Positions 21,503-32,865 of a stretch of DNA of 64,000 nt are shown piece after piece (positions within the stretch are counted from its first letter, which is position 1; the number at the start of each line of letters is the position of its first letter). A program made the position numbers and the translations under genes. This DNA is from Saccharomycopsis malanga (Eukaryota; Ascomycota; Saccharomycetes; Ascoideales; Saccharomycopsidaceae): contig CP025321.1 in the NCBI GenBank assembly GCA_004014935.1, positions 3,472,001 through 3,536,000 on the forward strand. The letters are read 5' to 3'. The notes below the pieces were generated by a model. It ran no database searches. It was not told the DNA's origin and worked only from the letters and a program-made list of their open reading frames with translations.

Positions 21503-21822
21503 ACTCTGCATCGTTGCGCACAACAACGCACTATGCTGCACCACACTGCACCGTCCGAAACAATAAAGCCCACAACGGCCCGAAAAACAAGCGAGAAAAA
21601 CTTGAAAAATCTGAAAAATTAAATGCTGCGGGTAACACCATGTGACCAATAGACCACCGTAGTTCTTTCAAACGAACGCCATATAATATCAACAACTAAC
21701 TAACAATTAGTACTGGTAAGAAAACATCATTCAGGTTTACAAGTGTTGGTCCACTACTGGCATACCGCACATTGTTCTGATTGCAGACGCGCCACACACG
21801 TTTCCCTAGCATTATATTCACA
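20477..21822. other. divergent PDE2/VTS1 intergenic region
   Basis: 1.3 kb without a convincing gene. Notable only for a 37-base poly(C) run at 21466-21502 and a TAACTAAC...TTAG stretch at about 21698-21711 resembling a 3' splice region in the VTS1 leader, for which no clear donor was found. Confidence 0.55.
21466..21502. repeat. poly(C)/poly(G) tract, 37 bases
   Basis: Uninterrupted run of 37 Cs on the + strand, about 320 bp upstream of the VTS1 ATG. The complementary G run could form G-quadruplexes. Confidence 0.88.
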
Positions 21823-24237
21823 ATGTCGGCCTTCAACCCTGACTTTCGTGGCAACAACGTCCCCCCTTTGTCTTCGTTTTCTTTTCTAGACAATCGTCCT
21901 TCACTTAATGGACAAAACACATCAAGTGGGGCGTTCCACAACACAAACGGTGCTTCCAATACGTCTACTAACAAGGCTTCCAACACAACGCCGCTTCATT
22001 CAAAAGCTTCCTCTGTATCCTACTTGGACTTTGGTTCATCCTCCCTGTTTCCGGCATCCAGACACCATGCCCACCATCAACCTTTGCACCAGCCTCTGTC
22101 ATCAATAACTCCCCAAACCGTCAATGCTAGTCCTTCTACGGCGATGGCTATTCTTTCGCCTCCGGCGTCACGTTATGCGTTTGACAAGACTGCGCTCCTT
22201 GGCAACCCAGGCCCAGGTGCTGCAAGTGGTCCCGCTGGAAACGCAGGTGCTGCAGGTCCCACGAATATTGCCAATTCTGGGCCAAATTATTCAAATCTTG
22301 GTAATGATTGGTCATTAAATTTGAACTTTTCATTGTCTAATAATCTTAGTTCTTCTAATCCAGAACTTAGTGTGTCGTCGTCATCTGCAAAACCGTCACC
22401 AAAAAATCATCATGAAGTATTGGAAAGCAAGCCTATTAAAACAACCTCCTCATCCACATCATCTGCTTCATCTGCTTCTTCCTCTTCTGTTTCCAGCAAA
22501 ACTGATCTACCAGCCAGTTCTTTTGACAAGAATTTGGATGTGTTGAAAAATTGGCTTGATCAATCAAGTCTTGAAGAAAAACATAATTTCATCGATGAGT
22601 TGGTTGATTATTTTTTGTTTTCTCCTAACCATTCCACCGAGATGATCAACTATCTCAAGCTTAAGATTGATCGTCTTAGTTTCAATGACGACTTGGATTC
22701 TCCAACCACCACTACCGCTGCTGCTGGCCCAGTAACTAATGGTTTGGAGCATCCTCCAACCATCAATTCGTCCAACATCCATGCCGCCCAACATGTGCAT
22801 CGCCATCCTCCCATTTCTGCTCTTCATGCCCCACAGCATTCCATCAACAATTTGGATTCTATTCTTTCCATGGACCATACGGGCTATTCTCCTTCTAATA
22901 GAATATCTAAGAATTATGCTCATTCCAAGGCTAACTCTGTCCATACTGAGGCTAACAATGAGACGCCTGGACAAGTCAAACAGACTGTTTTGACAATGCC
23001 AAATGGTAAAGACCAACCTCAGGTTTTCTCGCCTTTGCTTGCTGAGTCTGGTTTTTTGCAAAACCAAGCAATGCGCTATGCTAATGGCAACCGCTCTCAT
23101 TCCAGGGCTCAATCAATGTCCAACGGCAATTTGGCCACTGGTAATGGTAACAATGCTGTTAATGGCGACAATTTCCCATCCCAGCCATCTAATAACGAGA
23201 TCTTGTCTCCTTCATTGATGTCTCCTCTTACTACAACCTCCTTCAGTAGTAAAAGAGGCAACAACAAAAACTTGTCCATTAACACCAATATCAATTCTGG
23301 CTCTAACAATGGTCCTGCTAGTGCTTCTCTTCTTACTGGTCCTGCTTCTGCTGCTGGTTCTGCTGCACATCTTTCAAATTTCACGTCTCCAACATCCCCT
23401 AACACCCCAGGAGGCTATAATTTGGACGGCTTAGATCCCCTGACTAGATTGAAATTGCAGGCTTTGAGTACCATCAACTCTAGATCTAAGTTGGACGCTC
23501 TCAAGAAAACGGCATATAGCGATCTGTCTAGAATTAACACTCCAGCTGCTAATCAATCAAACATGCCTGGTAAACCATTTGTTCCTAACAAAAACAATCA
23601 GAGAAATAGTTCCACATTCAGTAAAAATGAAGAACTAAACGGAAAAAAGAAACTCAATGAAGAAAATAAGCCTTCCATGGAATTTGATGATTCTAACAAA
23701 TCTTTCAACAAATCCATTGATGGAATTAGTACCCCTACCACCTCAAAAGTGAATCCTACCACTATCAATAACAATATCAGTAGCAAAAATTTGGCTCTGG
23801 CACTCAAATCTTTGCAAGCTGCTTCCACCGAAAGCGCAGCGATTCTCAACAACGCCCAAAGTTATTACCACCATAAACAAGATAGTAATAGCACCGATAA
23901 TCTTCATCTCTCTTCAGGAGTGGTCACCACCCCAGCTAAACAGTTGACTAACTCAACCTTGTCACTTTTATCACCAAAATCGCCTGGCCTTAACAGCCTC
24001 GAACTCATAGAACTCCGCTATTTGAATGATTTGCCTGTCTGGTTGAAAAACCTCAGATTGCACAAATACACCAAAATCTTGGAAAACTACAGTTGGAAAG
24101 AATTGGTCTACTTTAGTGACGAAAAATTGGAGGAAATTGGTGTTTCTGCGCTAGGCGCAAGAAGAAAACTATTGAAAGCTTTCGATATTGTAAAGGTGGC
24201 ATACGAGAATGGCGACATCATTGGTTTAAACAAATAA
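21823..24237 (+). CDS. VTS1: Vts1, SAM-domain RNA-binding protein (Smaug family)
   Basis: 804 aa using the ATG at 21823; the upstream open codons begin with TTG and lack ATG. The C-terminal 70 residues form the SAM domain (LNDLPVWLKNLRLHKYTKIL, FSDEKLEEIGVSALGARRKLL). Its GVSALGARRKLLKAF helix is the RNA hairpin-binding surface of Vts1/Smaug. The rest is low-complexity Ser/Asn/Ala/Pro with one helical patch near 230-285 (NWLDQSSLEEKHNFIDELVDYF), probably the conserved dimerisation-type segment of the family. Vts1 recruits the Ccr4-Not deadenylase to mRNAs carrying CNGG-loop hairpins. S. cerevisiae Vts1 is 523 aa, so this one is expanded in its disordered part. Confidence 0.9.
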   Translation: MSAFNPDFRGNNVPPLSSFSFLDNRPSLNGQNTSSGAFHNTNGASNTSTNKASNTTPLHSKASSVSYLDFGSSSLFPASRHHAHHQPLHQPLSSITPQTVNASPSTAMAILSPPASRYAFDKTALLGNPGPGAASGPAGNAGAAGPTNIANSGPNYSNLGNDWSLNLNFSLSNNLSSSNPELSVSSSSAKPSPKNHHEVLESKPIKTTSSSTSSASSASSSSVSSKTDLPASSFDKNLDVLKNWLDQSSLEEKHNFIDELVDYFLFSPNHSTEMINYLKLKIDRLSFNDDLDSPTTTTAAAGPVTNGLEHPPTINSSNIHAAQHVHRHPPISALHAPQHSINNLDSILSMDHTGYSPSNRISKNYAHSKANSVHTEANNETPGQVKQTVLTMPNGKDQPQVFSPLLAESGFLQNQAMRYANGNRSHSRAQSMSNGNLATGNGNNAVNGDNFPSQPSNNEILSPSLMSPLTTTSFSSKRGNNKNLSINTNINSGSNNGPASASLLTGPASAAGSAAHLSNFTSPTSPNTPGGYNLDGLDPLTRLKLQALSTINSRSKLDALKKTAYSDLSRINTPAANQSNMPGKPFVPNKNNQRNSSTFSKNEELNGKKKLNEENKPSMEFDDSNKSFNKSIDGISTPTTSKVNPTTINNNISSKNLALALKSLQAASTESAAILNNAQSYYHHKQDSNSTDNLHLSSGVVTTPAKQLTNSTLSLLSPKSPGLNSLELIELRYLNDLPVWLKNLRLHKYTKILENYSWKELVYFSDEKLEEIGVSALGARRKLLKAFDIVKVAYENGDIIGLNK

Positions 24238-25168
24238 AAATTTGCTTTCCAAAGTCTAAAATGTTTTGATTCACACAGTTTTTAAACCGCTTAATTTTTT
24301 TCTTAGTTTTTACTTTATCTTTATTTTATTTTTTTTTATTTATTTCGTTCAGTAGTATTATTACTTTGCTTCATCATCTACTTTCGACATATTTTTAATT
24401 TTATTTTCTGCTTATTTTTTGTTATATTTTTGTTAATATTTGTTCTTGCCGTCTCATACTTTTATATTTTGTTTATCGTATTGAAATTTGTTTTGAACAG
24501 CAATTGTTTTCAAAAGCACCAAAAATTGAATTATCACATTTCATTTCTATTTAATCAACATTTTATTTCTCTTTAAACATGATTTTAAGTATGTTGAACA
24601 GGGAAATTAGAAATAACGATTCATTTCAATTCTATCCCAGATATACATAATCTATGTTTTATTGATACTCATAATTCCCTGTAAAAAGATGCTTTTCAAT
24701 AGTGTTTGTGAATTATGAAGCAAATTTGGGGATTAAAGGGCTTGCATTAAACCTTATATTAGGTCTATGTAATTTTTAGGCTGTGTAACTAACTTGTGTA
24801 CTTAAACATTCCTTTTTGCAATGACCTTTTCTTTCAAAACAGGTGTATATCAACTATAATTTCAAGCTACTTCAGAGAGAACCAAGCATATTTTGTTATA
24901 ATATATATATACAAATTGTTTGAAAAGTCAAAAAGAAGGGCAATACACTAATACATGTATCTAGTATAATAATATTAACAAACTCAGTAGTTTCTGTCAG
25001 TACTTGTAATATTTTGATACGCCATTAACAATTCGTAAATAAGGGTCTAACAATGTTCTATTAATGACAACAAATGCTTTTACTGCTATACATCAACTTT
25101 TATCTTCTTTCCAAAATGAAAAGCTACCATTCACTTTGTAGCTCAACTACTTATATCTCTAACCGCCA
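24238..25168. other. convergent intergenic region
   Basis: 931 bp, very T-rich after VTS1, then AT-rich. No gene or repeat seen. Confidence 0.6.
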
Positions 25169-26656
25169 TCAATACTCTTCTTCAATTTCCTGATGAAGGC
25201 CACATACGTTGACACGGTCTCTAATAAACATGTTGTGGAAATGGCCCCAAGCATTGTAATCGTCACAATCATCGACCACCATAGTACGTTTGAGTTCATA
25301 GTCGCTCAATTTCTTGTGATTACCGTTGGCGCAAGTAATTTTTATATAAGACTGAACCCAAGGTTTTGACAACGGGAAATCTGAGAAATGTACCATTTTT
25401 GTCAGGTTCAAGTATGCTAGAAAGTTGTCCTCCTGAGTACCAGTTTTGCACCAGTACGGGTCGTTAAGGCGGTTTTTGCATTTTTTCAAGGAATAGTTGT
25501 TGATAAATTGAAGATCTATTGGGTCTGCTAAAAAGTAGTGACGGTTTTGTTTTGTAAGAAAAACATCGCCAGTTATTACAAAATAGTTTTTATGAGGCAA
25601 GGTCAACTTACGCAATTTAGAGGATGGAATTTGGGGTGATTCAAATACATGGTTGATAATATCCATATCGTAATCGTTATTTTGTCTGAAAAAAAGTTCT
25701 TCATTTACAGCATCTGTGAGGGTTTCGGAAGGTGTGACTACCATCAAGGCAGTTGACCACTTCAAATTTTTATCGACCTTGTTTTGTATTCTGAAATAGT
25801 TGAGTCTCTTGTTCCTCGAAGAGGCGTACCGTGGGGTATTTGCAGGATATTGGGACAACAAGTTGCGATAGTTTTTCAGTGGATCAAGAAGCCAATAAGC
25901 TATAGGCATGGCAATATCAAACTCGTCGGGGATGAAAAATAATTCGTCCATCTTATCATTCAAATATATGTCAGAATCAACATAAACAAGTTTTTTGTAA
26001 TTTCCAATATATTTTTTATATTTGTTAAATTGGAAAATCTCCAACTTGTGATAACTGGATTTGAAATTGATGTCCTCTACATTGTACTCGGTACGACTTC
26101 TGCTAGTAATGGGAACAAGTTTTATTCCCAACTTGTGAGCAATCGAGCGGTAAGTATTGTCAAAAGTAGCATAATCCTGCCGTGTAACATGTCCCTCCTC
26201 GTCCTCAAGATTGTAAAAGAGCACTAGATCTGCCTTTGTATGGTAATCGTTTTTCAACTTTTGGAACATCATGAGCGAGGAGCACAAATAATTCAAGTTG
26301 GTTGCATAAGATACATACGCATAATTGTTCCATTGAACTCCATCTATCCTGTCATGATAATACTGCTGTATTTCATCATAGGAAATTGAAACTAGATTGC
26401 TGTAATTATCATCCTCATAAGAAGTAGGGAAATAAGGATATGTTGTATAGGTGAAAAACCCATAAATTTGGTAAACTAGAGCCAGTGCCACAAGACACCA
26501 TATCAAGTTCTTGCTGGATCTCAATTTTCTCCTTGTCCATGACGTTATGGTAGAGAACTCCTGCTTTTTGCGCTGGTCATAAAGATATTCTTCATCCTCT
26601 TCAACATCAACTATCTGCGATGGATCAATCTCCGCATCCTTAAGAATATTCGACAT
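25169..26656 (-). CDS. GNT1: Golgi N-acetylglucosaminyltransferase Gnt1
   Basis: 495 aa using the ATG at 26656. An in-frame ATG at 26791 would add 45 residues, but that extension lacks features, and the shorter form fits S. cerevisiae Gnt1 (491 aa). Type II topology: acidic cytosolic tail, one membrane anchor at about 51-70 (LIWCLVALALVYQIYGFFTY), then lumenal catalytic domain. The DxD motif is seen in KLVYVDSDIYLNDKMDELF (about 222-240). Further conserved stretches are DIAMPIAYWL, NKRLNYFRIQNKVDKN and NDPYWCKTGTQEDN. Gnt1 adds GlcNAc to mannan outer chains in the medial Golgi. Shares a divergent region with LTE1. Confidence 0.8.
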   Translation of the reverse strand: MSNILKDAEIDPSQIVDVEEDEEYLYDQRKKQEFSTITSWTRRKLRSSKNLIWCLVALALVYQIYGFFTYTTYPYFPTSYEDDNYSNLVSISYDEIQQYYHDRIDGVQWNNYAYVSYATNLNYLCSSLMMFQKLKNDYHTKADLVLFYNLEDEEGHVTRQDYATFDNTYRSIAHKLGIKLVPITSRSRTEYNVEDINFKSSYHKLEIFQFNKYKKYIGNYKKLVYVDSDIYLNDKMDELFFIPDEFDIAMPIAYWLLDPLKNYRNLLSQYPANTPRYASSRNKRLNYFRIQNKVDKNLKWSTALMVVTPSETLTDAVNEELFFRQNNDYDMDIINHVFESPQIPSSKLRKLTLPHKNYFVITGDVFLTKQNRHYFLADPIDLQFINNYSLKKCKNRLNDPYWCKTGTQEDNFLAYLNLTKMVHFSDFPLSKPWVQSYIKITCANGNHKKLSDYELKRTMVVDDCDDYNAWGHFHNMFIRDRVNVCGLHQEIEEEY

Positions 26657-27369
26657 ATTATTACTCAACTCAACCTTCCAAAATACGCAGTAAAGAATGA
26701 ATTTACCTTTTTCAGTTAATACGTCTAAACGTTGATCCATACATTTTAATCTTCGGCCAGATGACCCCCATATGGATCTGATCTCCGACATTTTTCACCT
26801 CTCCAACATTACCAACAATTGTCACGGCCAAATCATGTGAGACACATGATGTGTCAATTTCTATTATTAAGGAATTATTGTAGGTTTAGCGCAAAACATA
26901 CGAAGAATCAGCATTACCAGTGTAAAACAGCTAATAGTAAAGCTAATTAATGAAGTAAAAGCCTTTACATGCATATGCTTAATACATAGTTCTATTCACA
27001 ACATGACTACCGTACTACCTGTCCGGTTTCATATCCATACAGGTTTCCTAAATAAGAAATTCCGTAAATAGGCTTACCCGCTGTAACACCAACTCTCATA
27101 ACCATTAATGAGACGGTAATGTTTGTTTATGATATATAGTAAGAGATGAGGATGGATATAATGGTATAACGAAGGTGAATGTGTTTTGCAATCAAGATAA
27201 GAATTTCTTGTTAAACGGTAGATTGGAGAATATTCAAAATTTATCTGACTGTGTGAATTTTTGCAGCAATATTCTAGTGCTATTAGCGTTTGATACGCTG
27301 ATCTTTGCAGATTAGCACGATTTTTCAGGGAAATTTATAAATAGAGAATATTAGGGTATAATAAAGTGG
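26657..27369. promoter_or_regulatory. divergent GNT1/LTE1 promoter region
   Basis: 713 bp between divergent starts. AT-rich, no recognised motif or RNA gene. Confidence 0.5.
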
Positions 27370-30300
27370 ATGAGAGTAACTGGTACACGCCATAGCGGCA
27401 ATATGGCGTATAGTTTTGATAATGAATTACAATATGTCACGTCGGATTGTGCAGTTTTCAAGTGTGGAATGGAAGACGCCAATGTTGATGCCAGTGAGGC
27501 CATTCTAGCAACAGATTTGTCAACATTGATGATGTATCTTACGGATCCCAACAAAATTAATTACCTGTTTATCACAGACTTTTTGATGACTTACCGGATA
27601 TGCATTGATGCAGAATCAGTGTTAAATATTATACTTGCAATCTTTGATAAATGTTTTGAAGATGCGCTATTTAATGTTAATGAGGAGGAGGAAGATGAAG
27701 ATGAAGATGAAGATGAATATGAAGAAGGTGAGACGAAATTCAATACAGTCAAAAAGATTTTGCTCAGAACATTTGTTATTTTGAGAAATTGGCTTCTCAA
27801 TTATTTTATTGATGATTGGGTACCTAATTGTAATCTTCGAAAACACTACGTGAATTTTTTAAACGATCTATCGGTCAGAATTTCCAATCATAATGAGAAA
27901 AATATTGTAGATTTATTCTTCATCAGAATAGTAGTTGAATTGAAAAAGACTTGGCTAGGGCTTGCCGAGACATATTGGAACAAACGCCTGATTGATCAAT
28001 TGTTAAAAGCAAATCATATAGATTCCAGTTCAGTCACCAGTTTTGTTATTAATTACAAATTGGATTACGGATCTGCCAAGATCAATATGTCTTGTGAAGA
28101 TTTATATTATGTTGTGACGCCAATATCGAGGAATAACACTCTTCTTCTCTTTAGTGAGTTGACAGGTGATCATCAATTGAAACATAAGAAGTCTGTTCTT
28201 CGTGATAATGTTGCGTTAATCAAACCATCCAACTCGCTAGCGTCTTGTCCACCTCTTGTATTGTCTAAATCAAAGGTATTCAACAATATGGCCCACATCA
28301 CTCCTATCCCTAGTACTTTTGGGACAGAAACACCTAATCGGACAGAAATATCAAAGGTGACACATAACACTACTGCAACATCAACTGAAATTAAGGTTTT
28401 AGACGTTGATACATTGGAGGTACCAATACATGGTATCATTACTGGGGAAAAAGTGGAGATGTTTAGCAGTAGTAAAGTAAATGTTAATAAAAATAAAAAC
28501 ATGCCAATGATAGAAGAAGTGACAAAATCGCCAGAAAATGAAAAATTAATGCCATTAGACAATGAAAATGTTCCCTTTAAATCACTTTTGAAAAAGTGGA
28601 AAAAAAGGTTTCCTTCAAAAACAAACACAGAATTAGAATCTCTGAACTTTGATAAAAGATTGTCGCAACTTGTTGATGACTTAACGCATTTGAACAATCC
28701 ACCAGTCGAACATCCAGAATATGACATTTCTATAGAAGAGCTTGGCAGGATTGATATTTTGTCTGCACGTGTTATAGATGAGTTGGATTTCCTCAAGACA
28801 AAACAAGATAGGCCATTTGATGAGTCCTTTGATGCATCGTTTGACACTGGAAAATCACTTTTTTCTGAGTTGGGGCTCTTTAAACATGGAAGTATGCCTC
28901 AGCTGGTGAATGGTTTCGAAGAAAATGAACTGGATTGGGAGGATGAAAGTGAACTGGATGCTTCCACAGTTGGCAAAAGGAATTCATTCAGATCAGTGGC
29001 TGACCTCGATTGGAATAATGACTCGTTAAAATATGATTCTAAAGGATCATCGGTAAATAGCGATGAGGTGAACTCGACAAATATTTTGGATGTCACTCCC
29101 TCTATGATTATAGACGTTGAAAACGGTTATGACCAGTCGCATGGAATAGAAAGATACGATGGCGCGCTTTCTGGTATAAATCGGTTTTCACGATCGAGTT
29201 TGATCACAGGCGGGTCATACATCAGTTATGATTCCAAGCTCTCCGAGCAGTTGGAAGATCACAAGTTACGTAATAACAAATTGGGAGAAGATAAGTTGGA
29301 TGGTTCAGATAATGAGACAGAAAAATCCTCAGTGTTGTTTTACAAGAACAACCAACAAGCTCGGTTTTTGAAGCCCAAGGTGTTGGAAAAAGTCAAAAGT
29401 TTTGAAAAGATTCGAATTGAGCTTGAGAGAAGTGTTAATGATGTATCAATTTTGAAGCGAAAAAGTTTGAAATTTGCACTCGGCGAAGATGGTAAAAATC
29501 GTTCTGGGTCAATACTGAGTAAAGTTCAATCTAAAATTCACTTTTTCCAGGACAGTTTGTATGAGAATCATTCCCAATTGGCCGTAAGCCATACAGCTCC
29601 TCATTTGGAAACCACGAATAAATATCATGCTGTTTCTGTATCCACCCGCAAAAGTTCTACGGTGCAAAATTCTATTTTCTCAGAAAATGGCACATTAAAT
29701 ACCGTAACTACTTCTGATCCACTGAGCAGTTATGAGGAACTCACGAAAAACATGAGTGAGCAGTCACATCACAATGTGTTGAGAAGCAAGCCAAGTGTTG
29801 GTAATATCAAAGCGTTCATCAATAGAAACACTATCACTGAATCAGATGTTGAATCAGACCATTCATTACTTGAAGACCCTCAAGTCCCAGGCACTTCAGG
29901 CGATGCAGAAAGTATAAGGACCACTACAAATCGTTATGATTGGCCATTAAGCGGCTCGATGCGGCGTGACAAATCAGATATCAGTATGCTCTCCGTTGGT
30001 TCTTACCAGATGCCAGGTATCAACCCCGAGATTATTCAGACGTTGGCTGCTATTCCAGATGAGTCGTTCCATGGGGAGGATCCTGTTTCTGCAACATTAC
30101 TAAGGCTAGAAGGAAAATTAGGGCATGATACAGATACGGAAAGTTTGAAACGGAAAGTTCCTGCACGGAAAGACTTCCCGTTAGTGCCAAAACAATTACG
30201 TGAGAAACACGAACGGAAAATTTGTCAGCCTAAAAAACATTGCAACAAGCCTGTTGAGAAAACCATTGAGGAACAAGTTGCAGACTTAAACATCTGTGAT

Positions 30301-31368
30301 TCTTTACCAGAAGCCCCTCAGGAATTAGTAAGGCCTTTCAGCAGTAAATTTTTTCAGGCTTACAGTTCTCAAAACATATTTGATTCGGCTCCTGATTGTA
30401 TCAAAAAGCAAACTGATAAGGATCCAAGGAAAGTTTTGAAAAATTACAAGCCTACGCATAATCTGCTATCAGTTAATAAAGTGATGGCTGACCAAGCTCA
30501 CGTACCATTTATTTTGGGATTTGCGTCAAAAGATATCGCGCAGCAATTGACTTTAATTGAAAGAGACGCTTTGCTTGAAATTGATTGGAAAGAGTTGGTG
30601 GAGCTTTGTCAGAATGACTTCACAACCAGAATAAATAATTTGAAATATTCATCTTGGACAGAAGTGTTGATTCAAAAACATCTCAAAGGGATAGATATTG
30701 CCATTTCCAGATTCAATCTCATGGTTAGTTGGATAATATCTGAAATTCTCTTGTCTAACAACTTGCGATACAGATTGATGACCATTCTGAAATTCATTGA
30801 GATAGCTCAGCAATGCCACAGTTTACAGAATTATTCAACCATGATGCAAATAATCTTGGCCCTAAGCTCAGAAAAAATATCCAACTTGCCCAACACTTGG
30901 GAACAGCTCGATGGCAATGTGGTGGAGTCCTTTAAACAGCTTGAAGAATTGGCTGATCCGGTCAGCAAGTTTGCGAAGCTTAAACTTTTGAATGAAAATG
31001 CCGTGGCATCAATAGGTTGTATTCCTTTCATTGGTTTGTACATTTCAGATTTACAAACCAACTCTCAAAAACCCAATTTTATCAGGCCTCATGACGCTAA
31101 CAAAGTTGCTGCTTTGCAAGTGAAAAGCCCGGAGGCACATATCGTTATAAACAACCCTCCAAAATCTCTTGCCGGTGGTAACTCATTGCTTTATTGGGAA
31201 AAATTTTTTTCGATTTCTCGTGTCATCAAAAGTCTCGTTCAAAAAGTACAGTACTCCAAGTATTACAACATTGAGCCATCCCCAGATTTACTATCTAAAT
31301 GTTTGTATATCAAGTCATTAGCCGAAGACGAAATGGATGTTTGTGCTTTAAAAATGATTGATCCATAA
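27370..31368 (+). CDS. LTE1: Lte1-like Ras-type guanine-nucleotide exchange protein
   Basis: 1332 aa; ATG at 27370, with a second ATG at codon 12 as an alternative. RasGEF-N-like region in the first 220 residues (LSTLMMYLTDPNKINYLF, FVILRNWLLNYFIDDWVP) interrupted by an Asp/Glu-rich insert near 100-118. The C-terminal 270 residues hold a CDC25-type catalytic domain (DWKELVELC, SWTEVLIQKHLKGIDIAISRF, IGLYISDLQ). The long middle is Ser/Asn-rich with several SP/TP and RxxS sites. Length and two-ended domain layout match Lte1 (1435 aa in S. cerevisiae), the bud-localised mitotic-exit regulator acting on Bfa1-Bub2/Tem1 and Kin4, rather than Cdc25, which carries an SH3 domain. Exchange activity may be vestigial in the family. 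Confidence 0.82.
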   Translation: MRVTGTRHSGNMAYSFDNELQYVTSDCAVFKCGMEDANVDASEAILATDLSTLMMYLTDPNKINYLFITDFLMTYRICIDAESVLNIILAIFDKCFEDALFNVNEEEEDEDEDEDEYEEGETKFNTVKKILLRTFVILRNWLLNYFIDDWVPNCNLRKHYVNFLNDLSVRISNHNEKNIVDLFFIRIVVELKKTWLGLAETYWNKRLIDQLLKANHIDSSSVTSFVINYKLDYGSAKINMSCEDLYYVVTPISRNNTLLLFSELTGDHQLKHKKSVLRDNVALIKPSNSLASCPPLVLSKSKVFNNMAHITPIPSTFGTETPNRTEISKVTHNTTATSTEIKVLDVDTLEVPIHGIITGEKVEMFSSSKVNVNKNKNMPMIEEVTKSPENEKLMPLDNENVPFKSLLKKWKKRFPSKTNTELESLNFDKRLSQLVDDLTHLNNPPVEHPEYDISIEELGRIDILSARVIDELDFLKTKQDRPFDESFDASFDTGKSLFSELGLFKHGSMPQLVNGFEENELDWEDESELDASTVGKRNSFRSVADLDWNNDSLKYDSKGSSVNSDEVNSTNILDVTPSMIIDVENGYDQSHGIERYDGALSGINRFSRSSLITGGSYISYDSKLSEQLEDHKLRNNKLGEDKLDGSDNETEKSSVLFYKNNQQARFLKPKVLEKVKSFEKIRIELERSVNDVSILKRKSLKFALGEDGKNRSGSILSKVQSKIHFFQDSLYENHSQLAVSHTAPHLETTNKYHAVSVSTRKSSTVQNSIFSENGTLNTVTTSDPLSSYEELTKNMSEQSHHNVLRSKPSVGNIKAFINRNTITESDVESDHSLLEDPQVPGTSGDAESIRTTTNRYDWPLSGSMRRDKSDISMLSVGSYQMPGINPEIIQTLAAIPDESFHGEDPVSATLLRLEGKLGHDTDTESLKRKVPARKDFPLVPKQLREKHERKICQPKKHCNKPVEKTIEEQVADLNICDSLPEAPQELVRPFSSKFFQAYSSQNIFDSAPDCIKKQTDKDPRKVLKNYKPTHNLLSVNKVMADQAHVPFILGFASKDIAQQLTLIERDALLEIDWKELVELCQNDFTTRINNLKYSSWTEVLIQKHLKGIDIAISRFNLMVSWIISEILLSNNLRYRLMTILKFIEIAQQCHSLQNYSTMMQIILALSSEKISNLPNTWEQLDGNVVESFKQLEELADPVSKFAKLKLLNENAVASIGCIPFIGLYISDLQTNSQKPNFIRPHDANKVAALQVKSPEAHIVINNPPKSLAGGNSLLYWEKFFSISRVIKSLVQKVQYSKYYNIEPSPDLLSKCLYIKSLAEDEMDVCALKMIDP

Positions 31369-32025
31369 CCGTTAATTTATCGCATAGTGTTCCACTGTTT
31401 ATTTTTTTTTTCACACGTTTAGATAACTTATACTATACCTCTCTACTTTTTTTTTTGTTGTGTTTTGATTTAGACTTCTTTTGGCGTTTTAATTTGTTTC
31501 TAGTTTTGCTACGGGTTTATTGCTCTTTAAGTTTATCATGTTGTTACCTTTATCTAATATAATATTATTTCAGTTCTGTTTAACGTTGATTTCTCTCGTG
31601 TGTAGCACACTGGTGATCCTAAATCAGTAATATAGGAAATGTAAACTTTCTCACCTCCACGGCTGGTCTATAATTATCTCTAAAACGGTTCAATGTACGA
31701 CAGAGTGACAATATTTGAATATTTGAGTTATAGAAAAGATATGATACTTTATGTATAATCCTTATTACTTAAAATCATGTTTAAGTACTTGTGTATATAA
31801 TCTGAGCCCGAAATAATACATTTTATTGCAATCTACATAGTCAGTGTTAAATGAGGAAAGCGGTTATTGAATTGAGCACTATAGACAGAAAAATCTGAAC
31901 AGATTCAGCGAAACAAAAAGAATAAAATGGGTGACCATACCAACTAAATGAAATACCGGGAACAAAAAAGCAAAAATGAATAATAGCAAATTTAAAAACA
32001 AAACCTATTTCAATACGTATCACAT
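31369..32025. other. convergent intergenic region
   Basis: 657 bp, T-rich then A-rich; no gene. A GAGCCCGAAATAATA stretch near 31803 only vaguely recalls the repeat 3' end. Confidence 0.55.
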
Positions 32026-32649
32026 TTATATTTTGATGAATTTGGAACTGGAAATATCGTCGTCGAGAAAGATGTCAATGTCGTCTTCTTTCTCTTTTTC
32101 AGAAGCAAAATTGTCTTGGTAAGCTCTTGTAGCATGCGGATCTAAACTGTTTTGTCGCTGATGTTTAGTAGTTGAGGTACTATTACGATCCTTATTTTCA
32201 AATATGTGTTCGTTAAAAGCAGGAACTGTTTTAGGAGTGTCAGTCGCCAGCGACTGATTAGGTTTTGTATTGCTATCCACCTGCACCGATTGGTTGTTTA
32301 CTATCAAACTATTTGTCAACGGTTCTTGCTTTCTGGTAGGAGTGATTTTTTCGTTATCATAATTGTTGAAACTCCCTCGAAGAGACTCTGCTGCGCTGTT
32401 CGTTTTCCCCAAACCCTTGATTGCCTTGAGTCTTTTTGAAAAAGAACCAAAGTCAAAATATGGTTTTCTTAATGGTCTATCTTGTCCGTTAGCACTGCCA
32501 TTTATTTTAGACATTAATGAAGGCAATAATTCACTATTTCGCCGGCCTGCGGAATGACTCAATGCACTGATTTTTTTGACGTGAAGCGAGAGCCTCCGGG
32601 TTCCAACCTCGTTGGTATGCTGGGAAAACAGACTATTCTGATGATTCAT
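32026..32649 (-). CDS. basic, Ser/Asn-rich protein of unknown function
   Basis: 207 aa using the ATG at 32649. The frame stays open upstream to an ATG at 32769, but those 40 residues look unlike the rest, so the inner start is preferred. A basic N-terminal half has RRLSLHVKKISAL, FDFGSFSKRLKAIKGLGKT and several RxxS sites. An acidic C-terminus follows (EKEKEDDIDIFLDDD, then SSSKFIKI). No domain recognised. The mix of basic patches and phosphorylatable serines suggests a regulatory or scaffold protein, but this is inference. Confidence 0.55.
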   Translation of the reverse strand: MNHQNSLFSQHTNEVGTRRLSLHVKKISALSHSAGRRNSELLPSLMSKINGSANGQDRPLRKPYFDFGSFSKRLKAIKGLGKTNSAAESLRGSFNNYDNEKITPTRKQEPLTNSLIVNNQSVQVDSNTKPNQSLATDTPKTVPAFNEHIFENKDRNSTSTTKHQRQNSLDPHATRAYQDNFASEKEKEDDIDIFLDDDISSSKFIKI

Positions 32650-32865
32650 TGTAGAAAATGCAGTAAACTCAAGCCCTGGAACTAGAAAGTATAAGACAGC
32701 GCATAGGTTAAAGCATTCAAGCAGATGAAAGTATTTTATATGAATTTTGTTTTTTCTTTTGTTGTTCATATTCCTTTAATTTTTTCTTCTCGGCTTTAGC
32801 GTGTGCCTAGTTTTAGTCTACTTTAATAATTCGTGTTTTCATCTTTATCTATCAGTTTTAGATCC

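Noticed and set aside
21698-21720. Possible VTS1 leader intron (ACTAAC before TTAG)
   Set aside because: No GTAHGT-type donor with suitable spacing was found, and the VTS1 frame is complete without it.
26657-26791. 45-residue N-terminal extension of Gnt1
   Set aside because: An ATG exists, but the extension has no features, and the shorter form matches the family length and type II topology.
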